A DNA stretch of 64,000 bases from Alkaliflexus imshenetskii DSM 15055 (GTDB lineage Bacteria > Bacteroidota > Bacteroidia > Bacteroidales > Marinilabiliaceae): the NCBI RefSeq assembly GCF_000517065.1, contig NZ_KI912105.1, positions 2,304,820 to 2,368,819 on the forward strand, read 5' to 3'. Position numbers and translations under genes: made by a program. This document shows positions 63,424 through 64,000 of this stretch, in pieces (within the stretch, counting starts at the first letter, position 1; each line of letters begins with the position of its first letter). The notes beneath the pieces were generated by a model. The model was not told the origin of the DNA and searched no databases. It saw nothing but the letters and a program-made list of their open reading frames with translations.

Positions 63424-64000
63424 TTACTTTTTGGCAATATAGTGGTAATGAGGACCAAAGCGCTCAAATGCTGCTCTGTCGAGCATCTCTCTGTGATCAG
63501 GATGGGCAACCGAAATAATTTGACGGGCACGTTCCTGCAAAGTTTTTCCATAAAGGTTCACAGCGCCATGTTCTGTTACCAGCCAGTGCATGTTTGCTCT
63601 GGTAGTTACTACGCCTGCGCCTTCCATGAGCGTTGGGGTAATTTTTGATACGCCTTTTGATGTTACCGAAGGCATCGCAATAATTGGTTTTCCGCCTTCT
63701 GAGTGGCCTGCACCGCGGATGAAGTCAATTTGACCTCCAACACCCGAGTAGTGAGTGGTACCAATTGAGTCAGCACAAACCTGACCGGTAAGGTCAACCG
63801 AAAGTGCTGAGTTGATGGCGGTAACTTTATGGTTTTTGCGAATTACATGAATGCCGTTGGTGTGAGACACATCCATCATGGCTACTTGTGGGTTGTCATC
63901 GATAAAATCGTATAAGTTTTGTGAACCCATTAAGAATGATGCAACAATTTTACCTTTGTCAATTTGCTTTCTCATTCCGTTCACTACACCTTTTTCAATC
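63424..64000 (-). CDS. Acetyl-CoA hydrolase/4-hydroxybutyrate CoA-transferase family, C-terminal part, cut by the window end
   Basis: The C-terminal 192 residues of a family I type CoA-transferase; the frame continues past base 64000 and the N-terminal half, including the catalytic glutamate, is not visible. The sequence EKGVVNGMRKQIDKGKIVAS, then DVSHTNGIHVIRKNHKVTAI, LTGQVCADSIGTTHYSGVGG and QIDFIRGAGHSEGGKPIIAM are typical of acetyl-CoA hydrolase/4-hydroxybutyrate CoA-transferases and related butyryl-CoA:acetate CoA-transferases. In anaerobes such enzymes exchange CoA between short-chain acids. The particular substrate pair cannot be determined from this part. It ends at the terminator shared with the DUF4097 gene. 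Confidence 0.9.
   Translation of the reverse strand, partial: IEKGVVNGMRKQIDKGKIVASFLMGSQNLYDFIDDNPQVAMMDVSHTNGIHVIRKNHKVTAINSALSVDLTGQVCADSIGTTHYSGVGGQIDFIRGAGHSEGGKPIIAMPSVTSKGVSKITPTLMEGAGVVTTRANMHWLVTEHGAVNLYGKTLQERARQIISVAHPDHREMLDRAAFERFGPHYHYIAKK

Noticed and set aside
1-64000. tRNA, rRNA, insertion sequences, prophage genes and defence systems
   Set aside because: I looked for transposase-, integrase-, Cas-, restriction- and toxin-like proteins and for tRNA-like sequences in the gaps and recognised none; a tRNA or covariance search could still find something small.

Overview
The window is a stretch of chromosome from a member of the Bacteroidota, most likely an anaerobic or facultative Bacteroidia-type organism. 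Evidence for this: many genes are preceded by the Bacteroidota promoter form TTG/TTTG-N19-23-TAnnTTTG; Shine-Dalgarno sequences are mostly absent; the leu cluster carries two LeuA-like synthases; S16 has a long Ala/Glu-rich tail; there is an HU-SPOR protein, DUF4369-type lipoproteins, an unusual KamA-like radical SAM protein and a 4-hydroxybutyrate-type CoA-transferase. I cannot name the genus. I saw no rRNA, tRNA, insertion sequence, prophage or CRISPR array; this is mostly core chromosome.

Layout. 1-3.8 kb: the C-terminal three quarters of cobalamin-dependent methionine synthase (metH) followed by metF. 3.9-5.7 kb: an aldehyde dehydrogenase overlapping recX. 6-9.2 kb, minus strand: a glutamine amidotransferase, a flippase-like membrane protein and a KamA-like radical SAM enzyme. 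9.7-14.9 kb: dnaG, a PPOX-fold flavoprotein, a fused SpmA/SpmB-type membrane protein, a SHOCT protein and an AraC regulator. 15.3-19.7 kb: a methyltransferase, a GNAT acetyltransferase, rpsP, rimM, a thioesterase, a threonylcarbamoyl-AMP synthase and dapD. 19.7-20.7 kb is about 950 bases without a gene.

21.6-33.9 kb is the centrepiece, a complete branched-chain amino acid locus ilvD-ilvB-ilvN-ilvC-leuA-leuC-leuD-(second LeuA-like synthase)-leuB. Upstream of ilvD, and not annotated by ordinary gene callers, is a full ribosome-mediated attenuator: a promoter, a 19-residue leader peptide with ten consecutive Leu/Val/Ile codons, and three mutually exclusive hairpins ending in a perfect intrinsic terminator. 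The second synthase, next to leuCD and leuB and with no threonine deaminase in the cluster, suggests the citramalate route to isoleucine.

34-45 kb: two tandem thioredoxin-fold lipoproteins that both lack the CXXC cysteines, lpxH and a KAS III enzyme, pterin carbinolamine dehydratase, a family 2 glycosyltransferase, a membrane-tethered HU-SPOR protein, transketolase and pdxB. 45-51 kb: a PAP2-like membrane protein with altered catalytic residues, rpoN, priA and a short PhnW-like protein that has lost the PLP lysine. 51.5-58.8 kb: the cell-elongation operon, transcribed purH-mreB-mreC-mreD-mrdA-rodA on the minus strand. 59-64 kb: a sirtuin that lacks three of four zinc cysteines, a ComF-type phosphoribosyltransferase, the murein-recycling ligase mpl, a DUF4097 repeat protein and the C-terminal end of a CoA-transferase cut by the window edge.

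All calls come from reading motifs and comparing with remembered family sequences; no searches or folding programs were run.
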